A model generated the notes under the pieces. That model saw only the letters and a program-made list of their open reading frames with translations. It had not been told where the DNA came from and made no database searches. From positions 1-64,000 of the forward strand of contig JAICIO010000008.1 in NCBI GenBank assembly GCA_025924315.1: 64,000 bases of DNA, written 5' to 3'. This document shows, piece after piece, positions 25,652 through 34,433 of this stretch. The translations under genes were made by a program, and so were the position numbers. The stretch comes from Phycisphaerae bacterium (GTDB lineage: Bacteria; Planctomycetota; Phycisphaerae; Tepidisphaerales; Tepidisphaeraceae). Positions within the stretch are counted from its first letter, which is position 1. Each line of letters starts with the position of its first letter.

Positions 25652-25676
25652 GCGGGCGGATGACGAATCCGCCCGC
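25652..25676. terminator. Strong hairpin between the two GspG-like pilin genes
   Basis: A perfect 10-bp GC-rich stem (gcgggcggat / atccgcccgc) with a 5-nt loop lies in the 106-bp gap after the first pilin gene. Neither strand has a long T run next to it. It is more likely a partial terminator or an mRNA-end stabiliser that raises first-pilin levels over the rest of the operon. Confidence 0.5.
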
Positions 25677-25693
25677 AGGTTTAAAGTCACAGC

Positions 25694-26206
25694 TTATTGG
25701 TCGTTCAAGCTGTCGTTCGGATTGGCTTCGTCGTAGATATTGGTGCCGAGCTTGCTCGCGGCCCAGAACTTGCCAGTGCCCGGAGCAGCCGCGGTGCCAT
25801 AGTCGTACACCCAGCCGTGACCCGAATCGGCAGCAGTACCGTTCACAACCAACATGGCCGTCGTCGCATCACCGAAGATCCCGTTCGACGGAGGACCCTG
25901 GAGGTACGGACCGAACTTCGCGTCCGTCGCGCCGTTGGCAACGGTATTACCGTTTTCGTCGGTCTTTTCGGTCAAGAGCGTCCAGTCGGTCGTGAGGTCG
26001 GGCAGCACGTCACGATGCTGCAACTTGTACAGCTCGATCTGGCTGCGAATCGTTTGCAGCTGGCTGGTCAAGCTGTTCTTGCGAGCGTCCTGCGACGCGT
26101 TCGTGAACTGCGGGATCACGATCGCGGCCAGGATACCCAAGATGATCACGACGATCAGAATTTCGACGAGCGTGAAACCACGCTTCACTGTGCGATACAT
26201 CTTCAT
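25694..26206 (-). CDS. GspG-like major pilin, first gene of the operon
   Basis: This is a 170-residue prepilin from the ATG at 26206, which has a good ribosome binding site (aggagat, 6 bases upstream). The signal is VKRGFTLVEILIVVIILGIL, with Gly at -1 and Glu at +5, followed by AAIVIPQFTNASQDARKNSL. A short C-terminal domain with GPYLQGPPSNGIFG contains the usual GspG elements. Position at the head of the operon, followed by a hairpin, suits the most abundant subunit. A double-hairpin repeat lies just upstream in its leader. Confidence 0.9.
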   Translation of the reverse strand: MKMYRTVKRGFTLVEILIVVIILGILAAIVIPQFTNASQDARKNSLTSQLQTIRSQIELYKLQHRDVLPDLTTDWTLLTEKTDENGNTVANGATDAKFGPYLQGPPSNGIFGDATTAMLVVNGTAADSGHGWVYDYGTAAAPGTGKFWAASKLGTNIYDEANPNDSLNDQ

Positions 26207-26234
26207 TGCAAATCTCCTGTGAATGACTTTTCTC

Positions 26235-26283
26235 GTAGGGTGTGCTTCAGCACACCAACCTGGTGTGCAAAAGCACACCCTAC
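26235..26283. repeat. Double-hairpin repeat, TTCA-loop family, copy 1
   Basis: Two 22-bp arms, inverted to each other with 20 matches, are separated by 5 bp. Each arm contains its own stem: ggtgtgc-ttca-gcacacc in arm 1, and ggtgtgc-aaaa-gcacacc in arm 2. The outer ends are gtagg and cctac. It lies in the leader of the first pilin gene, 29 bp before its start codon. It is related to copies at 47893 and 58160. Confidence 0.8.
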
Positions 26284-26470
26284 TCTTTTCAAGCGGCCGG
26301 TTCCGATTGCTCGGAACACGAAGGCGCCGCATCGGCGAAACGCGCCAGGGCTCTCTCTTACGCAGTTGTCAGGCCCCGGACGCTTCGTCCTTCAACGCAA
26401 GCCGCGCCGTGCGCTGCATGCGATGCCGGATGATGCTGCTGGGCGCCTCCTTTCGTGTCGGCGTACATGG

Positions 26471-26516
26471 GCATCCGTTCGCTGCTCGCGAATCAGCGCG
26501 CGCAGCGAACAGATGC
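26471..26516. repeat. 15-bp inverted repeat
   Basis: Arms gcatccgttcgctgc and gcagcgaacagatgc match at 14 of 15 positions around a 16-nt GC-rich loop. The mismatch would be a G-U pair in an RNA of the minus strand. It lies in the long gap upstream of the pilin operon. Confidence 0.65.
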
Positions 26517-26921
26517 ACTCGACCCCATAGCTCATCGGCGCAGGCGGCTGCCGACTTAATTGCCGCCTCGCCAGCGCAGACCCCGCAGTTCACAGGGGCC
26601 TTGAGCCGGACGTCGAGATTTCATCCACAGGTGAGGACCGATAAGAAAGGCAGGACAAGACGTGCTTCGTCTTATGATCCTTTCGGCAGCGCTCCGGTCT
26701 ACACAACAACACAGACCGAACGCTTTGCGCATCGCACGTCGCCAAGTGTGCGCCCATGCGAGCTGAACCTCTCGGCTCAGCGTCACCTCGCGATGACTTA
26801 GCCCTTGTCGGGGATCCACACCGGCCAGCCTTTCAGCCGGCCAATGAGGACTTACGATTCAAATTCCGCGCGGGCAAATCTGCTGCAGTAGAAGCCAACT
26901 GTTATGAAGCACCCCAAAACC

Positions 26922-26949
26922 TTGCGTTAACGTCGCTTGGTCCTATAAT
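26922..26949 (+). promoter_or_regulatory. Sigma-70-type promoter for the RTX surface-protein gene
   Basis: TTGCGT (26922-26927) and a perfect TATAAT (26944-26949) are separated by 16 bp. Transcription would start near 26957 and give a leader of about 140 nt containing one short stem (ggacgc/gcgtcc near 27062). The gene has a ribosome binding site (gggag) before ATG 27098. Confidence 0.55.
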
Positions 26950-27097
26950 GCGCGAAAGTCGCCTTAATGGGAGGTGACAATCAGGGCAGTCGGGATTATG
27001 GGGCACTTATCTTCTCTCGGAAAACACATCTGGGTACGTCCCGTATGACGTCTGCATAAAACTGGACGCCTCGCGTCCGTGGGTAGGGAGAATCATC

Positions 27098-28339
27098 ATG
27101 CGATTTGCATCGCCGTGCATTTCGTTGCGCCGAAGGTCTAAGGGGATCGCGAAACAAGCTGCTGCGGAGGCCGTTCACTCCGCGGTGCTGCCCGTCGTCG
27201 AGGAGATGGAGAGACGACGCTTTCTCAGCACCACCGTTACGACCACCTTCACCAGTGGCAAGCTCTCTGTATGGGGCAGTGATGGCGATGATACGATTGC
27301 GGTAAGCACGAAAAACTCGGGCACCACGATTGCCGTCTATAGCGGCACTCTTCAAATCGCCAGCTACGACGCGAGCACCGTCAGCAGTATTTACATCAGC
27401 GGCTCGCTCGGAAACGACAATCTCTCCAGCACTCCGCTGAAGCCAACGACTATCTCCGGAGGCGATGGCAACGACACCATCGTCGGGAGCGGCGGCAACG
27501 ACACGCTCACGGGCGATACCGGAGATGATTCGATCTCGGGCGGCTTGGGGGACGATTCACTGGAAGGCGGAGCCGGCAATGACATCCTTGACGGCAGCGC
27601 CGGCAATGACACGGTCGAAGGAGATCTCGGCGCGGATTTGATTTCCGGTGGCACTGGAACCGACACCGCAGATTACAGCGATCGAAATATTCAGGGCTAT
27701 GGTCCCGGCGTCACCGTGACCGTTGATGATCAATATAACGACGGAGCCGCGGGCGAGGGCGACGACGTCGCGTTGAACATCGAGAATGTTATCGGTAGCG
27801 CCCAGAGCGATAACATTACCGGAAGCGGTTACGACAATGTCATCTATGGGGGATTTGGCAACGACACGATTTACGGTACAGGCGGAAACGATTCGCTCTA
27901 TGGTCAGAGCGGTTGGGATTACGTCGATGGCGGTTCCGGCAATGACGTCCTCGATGGGGGCGACAATGGCGATACCGTTTACGGCCAGGGTGGCGACGAT
28001 CTGATGACCGAGAACGAGAATCCTCTGGGGCAAGGCGCCAACGTCCTTGGGGGCGGATCCGGTAACGACACGATCACCGGCAACGGTCAGGCAGACTCCA
28101 TCGACGGCAACGCCGGCGACGATGTGCTCATCGGACTCGATGGCAATGACACGATCACCGGCGGCAGCGGTAACGATTCCATGGACGGCGGGCTCGGCAA
28201 CGACACGCTGAATGCCGTGTTCGACGGAGCGTATAGCGACACCGTAACCGGCGGCTTCGGAATCGACGAAGGCCACTTGGACAGTGCCACCGATACGAAT
28301 CCGCAAAGCGATATCGAAAACCTGATCTGGGATGCCTGA
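27098..28339 (+). CDS. RTX-repeat calcium-binding surface protein
   Basis: This is a 413-residue protein, predicted to be exported. The N-terminus has a basic stretch and the motif MERRRFLST (about residues 37-45), a variant of the planctomycete LEPRRLLS-type signal that precedes many of their surface proteins. The rest is almost all RTX nonapeptides GGxGNDxLx/GGxGNDxIx in blocks at about residues 125-190 and 240-385, for example GGDGNDTIVG and GGLGDDSLEGG. There is no catalytic domain and no type I secretion gene nearby. Structural or adhesive role is inferred. Confidence 0.82.
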   Translation: MRFASPCISLRRRSKGIAKQAAAEAVHSAVLPVVEEMERRRFLSTTVTTTFTSGKLSVWGSDGDDTIAVSTKNSGTTIAVYSGTLQIASYDASTVSSIYISGSLGNDNLSSTPLKPTTISGGDGNDTIVGSGGNDTLTGDTGDDSISGGLGDDSLEGGAGNDILDGSAGNDTVEGDLGADLISGGTGTDTADYSDRNIQGYGPGVTVTVDDQYNDGAAGEGDDVALNIENVIGSAQSDNITGSGYDNVIYGGFGNDTIYGTGGNDSLYGQSGWDYVDGGSGNDVLDGGDNGDTVYGQGGDDLMTENENPLGQGANVLGGGSGNDTITGNGQADSIDGNAGDDVLIGLDGNDTITGGSGNDSMDGGLGNDTLNAVFDGAYSDTVTGGFGIDEGHLDSATDTNPQSDIENLIWDA

Positions 28340-28365
28340 TTCTCCGGGAAGGAAGAATCGAAAGG

Positions 28366-28400
28366 GGCGAGTCCCCGGCGTGCCGGGACTCGCCTTTTTT
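28366..28400 (+). terminator. Rho-independent terminator
   Basis: A GC-rich stem (ggcgagtccc.../...gggactcgcc) is closed by a short loop and followed by six T (28395-28400). It ends the RTX surface-protein transcript 27 bp after its stop. The core ccggcg-gccgg resembles that of the terminator at 44299. Confidence 0.9.
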
Positions 28401-28406
28401 CTTTGG

Positions 28407-29312
28407 CTAGGTTTCGACGTCGAGTCCGATATCCAGCGCCGGCGACGAGTGCGTGATCGCCCCGACCGAAATCCGGTCAACACCCGTGAGCGCAATCGAT
28501 CGCACCGTTTCGAGCGTCACCCCGCCGGACGCTTCGAGTTCCGGCTTGCCCTTGCGGACACCAAGATTTCGCAGTCCCACCGCCTCCTGCATCTTCGGGC
28601 AATCCATGTTGTCGAGCAGCACGACGTCGATCCCATCGACCTTCAGCACCTCGCGGAGTTGCTCGAGCGTGTCGACTTCAACCTCGATCAACCGCGAGAC
28701 GTCTTCCGCGCGGCTCTTCGAAACGATCGGCGAAAGAAAGCTCGTCAGTTCCTTGACCGGAACCGCGGCGAGATGGTTGTCTTTGATCAGCAGACCATCG
28801 TACAAACCAATGCGATGGTTCATCCCCCCGCCGCAGCGAACCGCGTATTTGTCGAGCAAGCGGAACCCCGGCATCGTCTTGCGTGTGTCGTAAACCTTCG
28901 CGGCCGTCCCTTCGACGCGCCGAACATACCGATGCGTCTGCGTCGCCACGCCCGAGAGATGCTGCAGGAAATTCAAAATCACGCGCTCGGCCGTCAAGAG
29001 CGAGCGCAACGGCCCGCGAATGCGCAAGAGCGGCGACCGTTGCGTGTCGTTGAACCGCCCTTCGATGATCTCCATGTGAAAGCCCGGAATCTGCTCGACG
29101 CGCAGACGCTCATCGTACGCGCGGCAAACCATCTCCACGATCGGCAGCGCGCACACCACACCGACCTGCTTCTGCACCAGCGTTGCGACGGAGGTCGCGT
29201 TGTCGTCGATGAGCAGCCGGCTCGTCACGTCATCCGATTTCGGACCAAGATCCTCCTGCTTCGCGAGCAGGATCAGGTTTTTGATTTCTTCGTTGCTCGG
29301 AAAAGGAAACAT
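28407..29312 (-). CDS. nadC: Nicotinate-nucleotide pyrophosphorylase (quinolinate phosphoribosyltransferase)
   Basis: This enzyme converts quinolinate and PRPP to nicotinate mononucleotide in de novo NAD synthesis. It has 301 residues, normal for the family. The N-domain (EDLGPKSDDVTSRLLI) and the barrel with LNFLQHLSGVATQTHRYV, KVYDTRKTMPGFRLLDKYAV, CGGGMNHRIGLYDGLLIKDNH and a C-terminal EASGGVTLETV are all present. The RTXPG-type active-site loop appears as DTRKTMPG. It ends 7 bp after the surface-protein terminator. Confidence 0.95.
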   Translation of the reverse strand: MFPFPSNEEIKNLILLAKQEDLGPKSDDVTSRLLIDDNATSVATLVQKQVGVVCALPIVEMVCRAYDERLRVEQIPGFHMEIIEGRFNDTQRSPLLRIRGPLRSLLTAERVILNFLQHLSGVATQTHRYVRRVEGTAAKVYDTRKTMPGFRLLDKYAVRCGGGMNHRIGLYDGLLIKDNHLAAVPVKELTSFLSPIVSKSRAEDVSRLIEVEVDTLEQLREVLKVDGIDVVLLDNMDCPKMQEAVGLRNLGVRKGKPELEASGGVTLETVRSIALTGVDRISVGAITHSSPALDIGLDVET

Positions 29313-29351
29313 CGTCTCACCCGTTGGAACTTCGTACCAACAGATTATAGC

Positions 29352-31208
29352 TCAGCGGCCGCACCACCGCTGCCAGAATGTTCGGTAAGCCGATTCAATA
29401 TCGCGGGTATACCCTTCGTAATTCATCAGCGGCGAAGCCAGCATCCGCTCGCGGAGCGACGACCGAATCCCCTGCAATTCAGCAATGTTCTCACAACGCG
29501 CCTTCGCGAGTTCCACAAACTTCTCCTCGGTCCTCGAGACAAACTGATCCGCCAGCTGCACATTCGACAACAAGCTCAACCCCGCGCGCGAGACGGGCAG
29601 CGCCCCACAAAGACTCACCACCGGCACGCCCATCCACAGTCCATCGAGCGTCGTCGTGTGCCCGTTATACGAAAATGTGTCGAGGCAAAGATCTACCTCG
29701 TGATATCGCCTCAGGTATTGATCCCGCGGAGCGAAATCGCAGAACTCAACGCGCGATGGGTCGACCTGCAGATGCTTGAGCACATAACGTCGCGCGCTTC
29801 CCAGCGGCGCGAGCAGTTTCAGCCGCGACGCTGGAATCGCCTCCATCACGCGCTTCCACATCCGCAGAGTCGTCGGCGAGACTTTGCAAAAGTTGTTGAA
29901 GCAACCGAACGTGATGTACCCATTTCTTAGCGCAGGCAAATCATTCACCGGCGTATCGTCAAAGGGATCAAAACACCAGAACGTATGTGGCAATCGATGC
30001 GACCGCTCTGCGTAAAGCTCATCAGTCTCGTCTGCGGGATCGAGATGCGGATCCGTTAACCGATAATCGATCGCCGTCAGTCCCGTCGTTCCAGGATATC
30101 CGAGATAGCTCACCTGCACCGGCGCAGGCTTCCGCGCAAACATCGTCAGCCGATTCCTCGCCATGTGCAGCGTCAGATCGACCAGCACATCGATCCGGTC
30201 TTCGCGAATCTGCGCTGCCAGTTCATCATCCGACTTTCCAAACACTTCTCGCCAATGATCGACACATCCGCGCATCGCGCGCGTCGCCTGATCTTCATTC
30301 CTCACGTCGCTGTAGCAGAAAACCTCAAACGCCTCGCGATCGTGATGCCGCAGCAGCGGCAGCACGAACATGCTCTGGCAATGCCCACGAAAATCCGGCG
30401 AGACGTAACCGATGCGCAGCGGCCGATCCGGCGAGCGATCGTTCGGCCACTCCGTGAATTGCCGAATTGACGGCAGAATCACCTGCCGCTCCCACTCCGC
30501 GTGCGCATCGCGCAGCGACTGCGGCGTCGTTCGTGGATCGAAATGCATCGCGTAAAGCCGATTGCTCTGCAGCGCCGCGCACTGCGGATCGCGGGAAATC
30601 CCCTCTTCAAACGTCGCGATTGCCGAATCAAGCCGGCCCACATCCTGCAGCAAGCATCCGAGATTATTGCGCGCTTCGGTGAATTCCGGATCGAGCGCGA
30701 TCGCCCGCGAAAATGCCGCGATTGCCCCATCGAAGTCACGCACCTTGCGCAGCGCGTGCCCCCGAAGGGTCAGCGCCTTGGGAAAGTTCGGTCGCAATTC
30801 GACCGCGCGGGCAAACGCGCGCTCCGCACGATCTTCCTCCCCCACCTGTGAATAGATCACCCCAGCTTCGTAATGAATCTGCGCGTCGCCGTTCGCACGG
30901 CGAAGTGCGCCTTCCACGTCCCCGAGCGCCTCGCTCAACCGATTCAGCTCCACCTGCGCGCGCGCCGAGTCGAGAAGATATTTCGCGTTGGTTGGATCGA
31001 GCTCACGTGCGGACTGCAGAAGCTCCACAGCATCATCGTATGCTTCCGCAGCCGAGGCGAGTTTGGCGAGAAGGTGATAGGCAGGCGCGCAATCGGGTGA
31101 CAGTTCGAGGATCTTGTTGCACAACGCTTCCGCCTGCTCGAGCCGCCCCTGGCTCAGCGCAAGAGACGCGCTCTGACATGCTGCTTCGATCGCGTCCTGC
31201 TCCGTCAT
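29352..31208 (-). CDS. TPR protein with O-GlcNAc-transferase-like (GT41, SPINDLY) domain
   Basis: This protein has 618 residues. The N-terminal about 230 residues form six to seven tetratricopeptide repeats (e.g. ALTLRGHALRKVRDFDGAIA). The C-terminal half is a GT41 glycosyltransferase with LRIGYVSPDFRGHCQSMFVL, DVLVDLTLHMARNRLTMFA, VQVSYLGYPGTTGLTAIDYR, ITFGCFNNFCKVSP and FDYN-like DTFSYNGHTTTLDGLWMG-type motifs. Bacterial members glycosylate proteins or act in glycan pathways. The acceptor here is unknown. It is 28 bp from uvrB on the same strand but no functional link is evident. Confidence 0.9.
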   Translation of the reverse strand: MTEQDAIEAACQSASLALSQGRLEQAEALCNKILELSPDCAPAYHLLAKLASAAEAYDDAVELLQSARELDPTNAKYLLDSARAQVELNRLSEALGDVEGALRRANGDAQIHYEAGVIYSQVGEEDRAERAFARAVELRPNFPKALTLRGHALRKVRDFDGAIAAFSRAIALDPEFTEARNNLGCLLQDVGRLDSAIATFEEGISRDPQCAALQSNRLYAMHFDPRTTPQSLRDAHAEWERQVILPSIRQFTEWPNDRSPDRPLRIGYVSPDFRGHCQSMFVLPLLRHHDREAFEVFCYSDVRNEDQATRAMRGCVDHWREVFGKSDDELAAQIREDRIDVLVDLTLHMARNRLTMFARKPAPVQVSYLGYPGTTGLTAIDYRLTDPHLDPADETDELYAERSHRLPHTFWCFDPFDDTPVNDLPALRNGYITFGCFNNFCKVSPTTLRMWKRVMEAIPASRLKLLAPLGSARRYVLKHLQVDPSRVEFCDFAPRDQYLRRYHEVDLCLDTFSYNGHTTTLDGLWMGVPVVSLCGALPVSRAGLSLLSNVQLADQFVSRTEEKFVELAKARCENIAELQGIRSSLRERMLASPLMNYEGYTRDIESAYRTFWQRWCGR

Positions 31209-31235
31209 GCGATCAAGGCCTTTCCAAACGATCCA

Positions 31236-33302
31236 TCATTTGGCCATGCGACGCTTCGGCCGCGCGGGATTCTTCGGTTGCCAGATCTTCTGCCGCGATT
31301 CCGAATCGCTCACCGGCCCATTCGGGCTTACGATCGTTGGCGTGCCCTTGATCTCCGCGATCTTATCACGCAGTTGGGCCGCCCGCTCGAACTCGAGATT
31401 CTGCGCCGCCTGCAACATTTCCTCTTCGAGCAGCCGCACGATCTCCGTCTGATCGAACTGCGAATCGTTCGCGTGAATCGCTTCCTGCGCGGTCTTGCGC
31501 GCTTTCACTTCCGATTCGAGCGACGCACGAATCGCCTTTTGCACCGTCTGCGGAGTGATGCCGTGCTCGGCGTTGTACTTCCTCTGGATCTCACGGCGGC
31601 GCGACGTTTCGTCAATCGCCTTCTGCATCGCGGGCGTGACCGTGTCGGCGTAAAGAATCACCTTCGCGTTGACGTTTCGTGCGGCGCGGCCAATCGTCTG
31701 AATGAGCGACGTCTCGCTTCGCAGGAATCCTGCCTTATCGGCATCGAGAATTGCGACCATCGACACTTCCGGCAGATCCAAGCCTTCGCGCAGCAGATTG
31801 ATCCCGACAAGCACGTCGAAATCGCCTTTACGAAGGTCCGTGAGAATCTCCACGCGCTCCAGCGTCTGAATCTCGCTATGCAGATACCGCCCGCGAATAC
31901 CGGCTTCCTGGATGTAAGCGCTTAAATCTTCGGCCAGTCGTTTCGTCAAAGTCGTAACGAGCACGCGCTCGCCCGCCTCCGCGCGCTGCTTGATCTCTGC
32001 GAGCAGATGCGGCACCTGACCCTGCGCCGGTTGCACGATGATTTCCGGATCAACCAGGCCCGTCGGACGAATCACTTGCTCGACAACTTCGCCGCCCGTC
32101 TTCTCTAGTTCGTACTTCGCGGGCGTCGCGCTCACGAACAGCACGTTGTGCCACATCTGCTCGAACTCTTCGAACTTCAGCGGGCGGTTATCGAGCGCGC
32201 TTGGCAAACGGAAGCCGTGATCGACGAGCACCTGCTTGCGTTGCTGATCGCCGTTGAACATCGCCTTGATCTGGGGAAGCGTCACGTGCGATTCGTCGAT
32301 GATCAGCAGGTAATCCTTCGGGAAATAGTCGATCAGCGTGTAGGGCTTCTCACCTGGCTGACGACCATCAAGATGGCGGCTGTAGTTCTCGATGCCGGAG
32401 CAATAGCCGACCTCGAGCATCATCTCCAGATCGTATTTCGTCCGCGCGAGCAACCGCTGCGCTTCGAGCAGCTTCCCCTGCCCGCGGAGCTTCATCACTT
32501 GAATGTCGAGCTCATCGCGGATGTTCTGCACCGCCTGATGCAGGCGATCTTCCGGCATGACATAGTGAACTGCGGGATAGATGAAGATCTGGTCTTCGTC
32601 TTTCAGCAACTCACCCGTCAACGGATTGATCATCTGGATGGACGTGATCTCGTCGCCGAAGAATTCGATGCGGTAGGCGAACTCTTCGTACGAAGGGTGC
32701 AACTCGACCACATCGCCGCGTACGCGAAATGTCGCACGTTTGAAGTCGATGTCGTTGCGGCTGTACTGCAGATCGATCAGCTTCCGCAGCATTTCATCGC
32801 GATCGGTTTCGACCCCGGTGCGAATCGGCAGCACGCTCTTGCGATACTGTTCCGGTGAACCGAGGCCGAAGATGCAGCTTACCGAAGCGACGAGCAGCAC
32901 ATCATTGCGACTCACCAGATTACTCGTCGCCGCGAGTCGCAACCGATCCAAGTCATCATTTCGCGAGGCGTCTTTCTCGATGTAGATGTCGCGCTGCGGG
33001 ATGTACGCTTCCGGCTGATAGTAGTCGTAATAACTGACGAAGTAGCCGACGGCGTTGTTGGGAAACAGTTCCTTAAATTCTTCGTAGAGCTGCGCCGCCA
33101 GCGTCTTGTTGTGGCTGATCACAAGCGTCGGCCGATTTACGCGCGCGATCGTATGCGCCATCGAAAACGTCTTGCCCGATCCCGTAACGCCCATCAGCGT
33201 TTGAAACTTCCGCCCCTCCATCACACCGCGCGCGAGCTTATCGATCGCCTGCGGCTGATCGCCTTGTGGTTCGAACGGACTGACGACTTCGAATTTGCCC
33301 AT
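31236..33302 (-). CDS. uvrB: UvrABC system protein B
   Basis: This is the DNA-damage recognition helicase of nucleotide excision repair, 688 residues, complete. Walker A reads [12 protein letters not shown], and the beta-hairpin region starts near [30 protein letters not shown] is the DEAD-type box. [19 protein letters not shown] precedes the C-terminal UVR domain ([19 protein letters not shown]) that binds UvrC. The gene seems to be transcribed alone or with the TPR gene after it. Confidence 0.97.
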   Translation of the reverse strand: MGKFEVVSPFEPQGDQPQAIDKLARGVMEGRKFQTLMGVTGSGKTFSMAHTIARVNRPTLVISHNKTLAAQLYEEFKELFPNNAVGYFVSYYDYYQPEAYIPQRDIYIEKDASRNDDLDRLRLAATSNLVSRNDVLLVASVSCIFGLGSPEQYRKSVLPIRTGVETDRDEMLRKLIDLQYSRNDIDFKRATFRVRGDVVELHPSYEEFAYRIEFFGDEITSIQMINPLTGELLKDEDQIFIYPAVHYVMPEDRLHQAVQNIRDELDIQVMKLRGQGKLLEAQRLLARTKYDLEMMLEVGYCSGIENYSRHLDGRQPGEKPYTLIDYFPKDYLLIIDESHVTLPQIKAMFNGDQQRKQVLVDHGFRLPSALDNRPLKFEEFEQMWHNVLFVSATPAKYELEKTGGEVVEQVIRPTGLVDPEIIVQPAQGQVPHLLAEIKQRAEAGERVLVTTLTKRLAEDLSAYIQEAGIRGRYLHSEIQTLERVEILTDLRKGDFDVLVGINLLREGLDLPEVSMVAILDADKAGFLRSETSLIQTIGRAARNVNAKVILYADTVTPAMQKAIDETSRRREIQRKYNAEHGITPQTVQKAIRASLESEVKARKTAQEAIHANDSQFDQTEIVRLLEEEMLQAAQNLEFERAAQLRDKIAEIKGTPTIVSPNGPVSDSESRQKIWQPKNPARPKRRMAK

Positions 33303-33343
33303 CGATTAGCTCCAGCGTAGCAATAATCATAGGCAGGGACAGA

Positions 33344-33952
33344 CTAAAGCGATGAAGCTTCACGTTCGAAGGGAATGAAATTCACATCACGGTAAACTTC
33401 GGCCAACGAGAGCGTGATTTCGAGTGACTTGAGCGGGATGTTCGACTGCATTCCATTCTCATAAGAAAAAACCCATGTGCCGTCGTCTAACAGATGGAAG
33501 GTTTCGATCCGTGGCGCATTCTGTGAAATCAAGACGTACTCACGAAGGGATTCAATGCTGAGGTAATTTTCGAACTTCGCGCCGCGATCGTAGGCCTCGG
33601 TCGAAGGTGAGAGAATCTCAACGATCAGCTTCGGATTCAGAATGCTGCCTCGCGATGGATCGCTCGTACCGACTTGTGTAGGGCCACAGATCACACTGAC
33701 GTCTGGATATGTAAACAGGCTGGTGGCCGGAATATGAATGCGAAGGTTGCTGTCATAGACACGACACGGCTTGCCGATGAGCGCATTACCCAACGCTCGC
33801 ACCAGGTTGGAATTAATCAAACTATGATTCTCCGACGCGCCCGCCATCGCGAAGATCTCGCCTCGGAAATACTCATGCTTATCGAGCGATGCTTCTTCAA
33901 GCTTCAAATACTCTTCGGGCGTATATCGCTTCTTAGACTCCGCCGTGTTCAT
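33344..33952 (-). CDS. Uma2 family (PD-(D/E)XK fold) protein
   Basis: This protein has 202 residues. It has the family start YTPEEYLKLEEASLDKHEYF with RGEIFAMAGASENHSLINSN, then nuclease-fold motifs LFTYPDVSVIC and KLIVEILSPSTEAYDRGAKF. Uma2 proteins are abundant in cyanobacteria and planctomycetes; many are predicted restriction-like endonucleases whose role is not known. No mobile element is visible near it. Confidence 0.85.
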   Translation of the reverse strand: MNTAESKKRYTPEEYLKLEEASLDKHEYFRGEIFAMAGASENHSLINSNLVRALGNALIGKPCRVYDSNLRIHIPATSLFTYPDVSVICGPTQVGTSDPSRGSILNPKLIVEILSPSTEAYDRGAKFENYLSIESLREYVLISQNAPRIETFHLLDDGTWVFSYENGMQSNIPLKSLEITLSLAEVYRDVNFIPFEREASSL

Positions 33953-33995
33953 AACATTAGCCTATCGATTGCAGTACAATCGGCCAACAAAAACT

Positions 33996-34433
33996 CTATG
34001 GGCGCGTGCTTGACGAAGGTGACGTGTGGAATATGAGATACGGTTTCAATTGCGCGATCGTCGCGGCGCCGATGCCTTGAATCTTTAGCATGTCCTCCAG
34101 GCGTTCGAACGGGAGGCCTTTTCGGCGATCGCGCTGCCATTTCTCGCGATAGGCGACCATGTCTTTGGCGCGCTTTTCGCCGATCGTAGGAAGCGCTGCG
34201 AGCGTGGCGACGTCGGCGGTGTTGGGGTCGATACGGTCGGCGAGTTCATTCATCCTGGCGGGAACGTTCGGCTGCGGATCGGAGACGTAGTGACGGTTGA
34301 GGAAATAACGAATCGTGATGTATGTCGCGAGGATGAGCAGGAGGCCGACCAAGACGCTTCGCTGCGAAGCCGTCCACGGCGGGGGGATCGGGCCGTTCGG
34401 AGCGGACTGTTTAGTTCCCCCGCTTTCGGTCAT
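33996..34433 (-). CDS. ComEA-like helix-hairpin-helix DNA-binding protein
   Basis: This is a 145-residue protein from the ATG at 34433, which overlaps the previous stop by 4 bp. One membrane helix (SVLVGLLLILATYITIRYFL, about residues 26-45) is followed by two HhH motifs: IDPNTADVATLAALPTIGEK and FERLEDMLKIQGIGAATIAQ. This is the layout of ComEA-type competence receptors and DNA-binding membrane proteins. Together with the pilus operon it could serve DNA uptake, but that link is inferred. No other competence gene lies nearby. Confidence 0.82.
   Translation of the reverse strand: MTESGGTKQSAPNGPIPPPWTASQRSVLVGLLLILATYITIRYFLNRHYVSDPQPNVPARMNELADRIDPNTADVATLAALPTIGEKRAKDMVAYREKWQRDRRKGLPFERLEDMLKIQGIGAATIAQLKPYLIFHTSPSSSTRP

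Larger units (their letters stand above)
26207..27097. other. 890-bp non-coding gap with many small hairpins
   Basis: This divergent gap lies between the pilin operon and the RTX surface-protein gene. I see no convincing gene. It holds the double-hairpin repeat at 26235-26283, an inverted repeat of 15 bp arms at 26471-26516, and several smaller stems such as aagacg/cgtctt near 26655. A ggccggc/gctggcc stem lies near 26822. It also holds the promoter at 26922-26949. The hairpins are mostly in the half that would be the pilin mRNA leader. I found no signature of RNase P, tmRNA, SRP RNA or a c-di-GMP riboswitch. Confidence 0.4.

Noticed and set aside
26223-26801. 192-codon plus-strand frame in the long gap
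   Set aside because: It starts in the double-hairpin repeat, is Arg/Ser-rich and shows no domain or ribosome binding site.
26207-27097. Possible c-di-GMP riboswitch, RNase P RNA or tmRNA
   Set aside because: I looked for the GEMM core, for gaggaaagtcc and for the tmRNA tRNA-like end on both strands and found none.
27460-28220. CRISPR-like periodic repeat
   Set aside because: This is again RTX coding sequence with variable codons.
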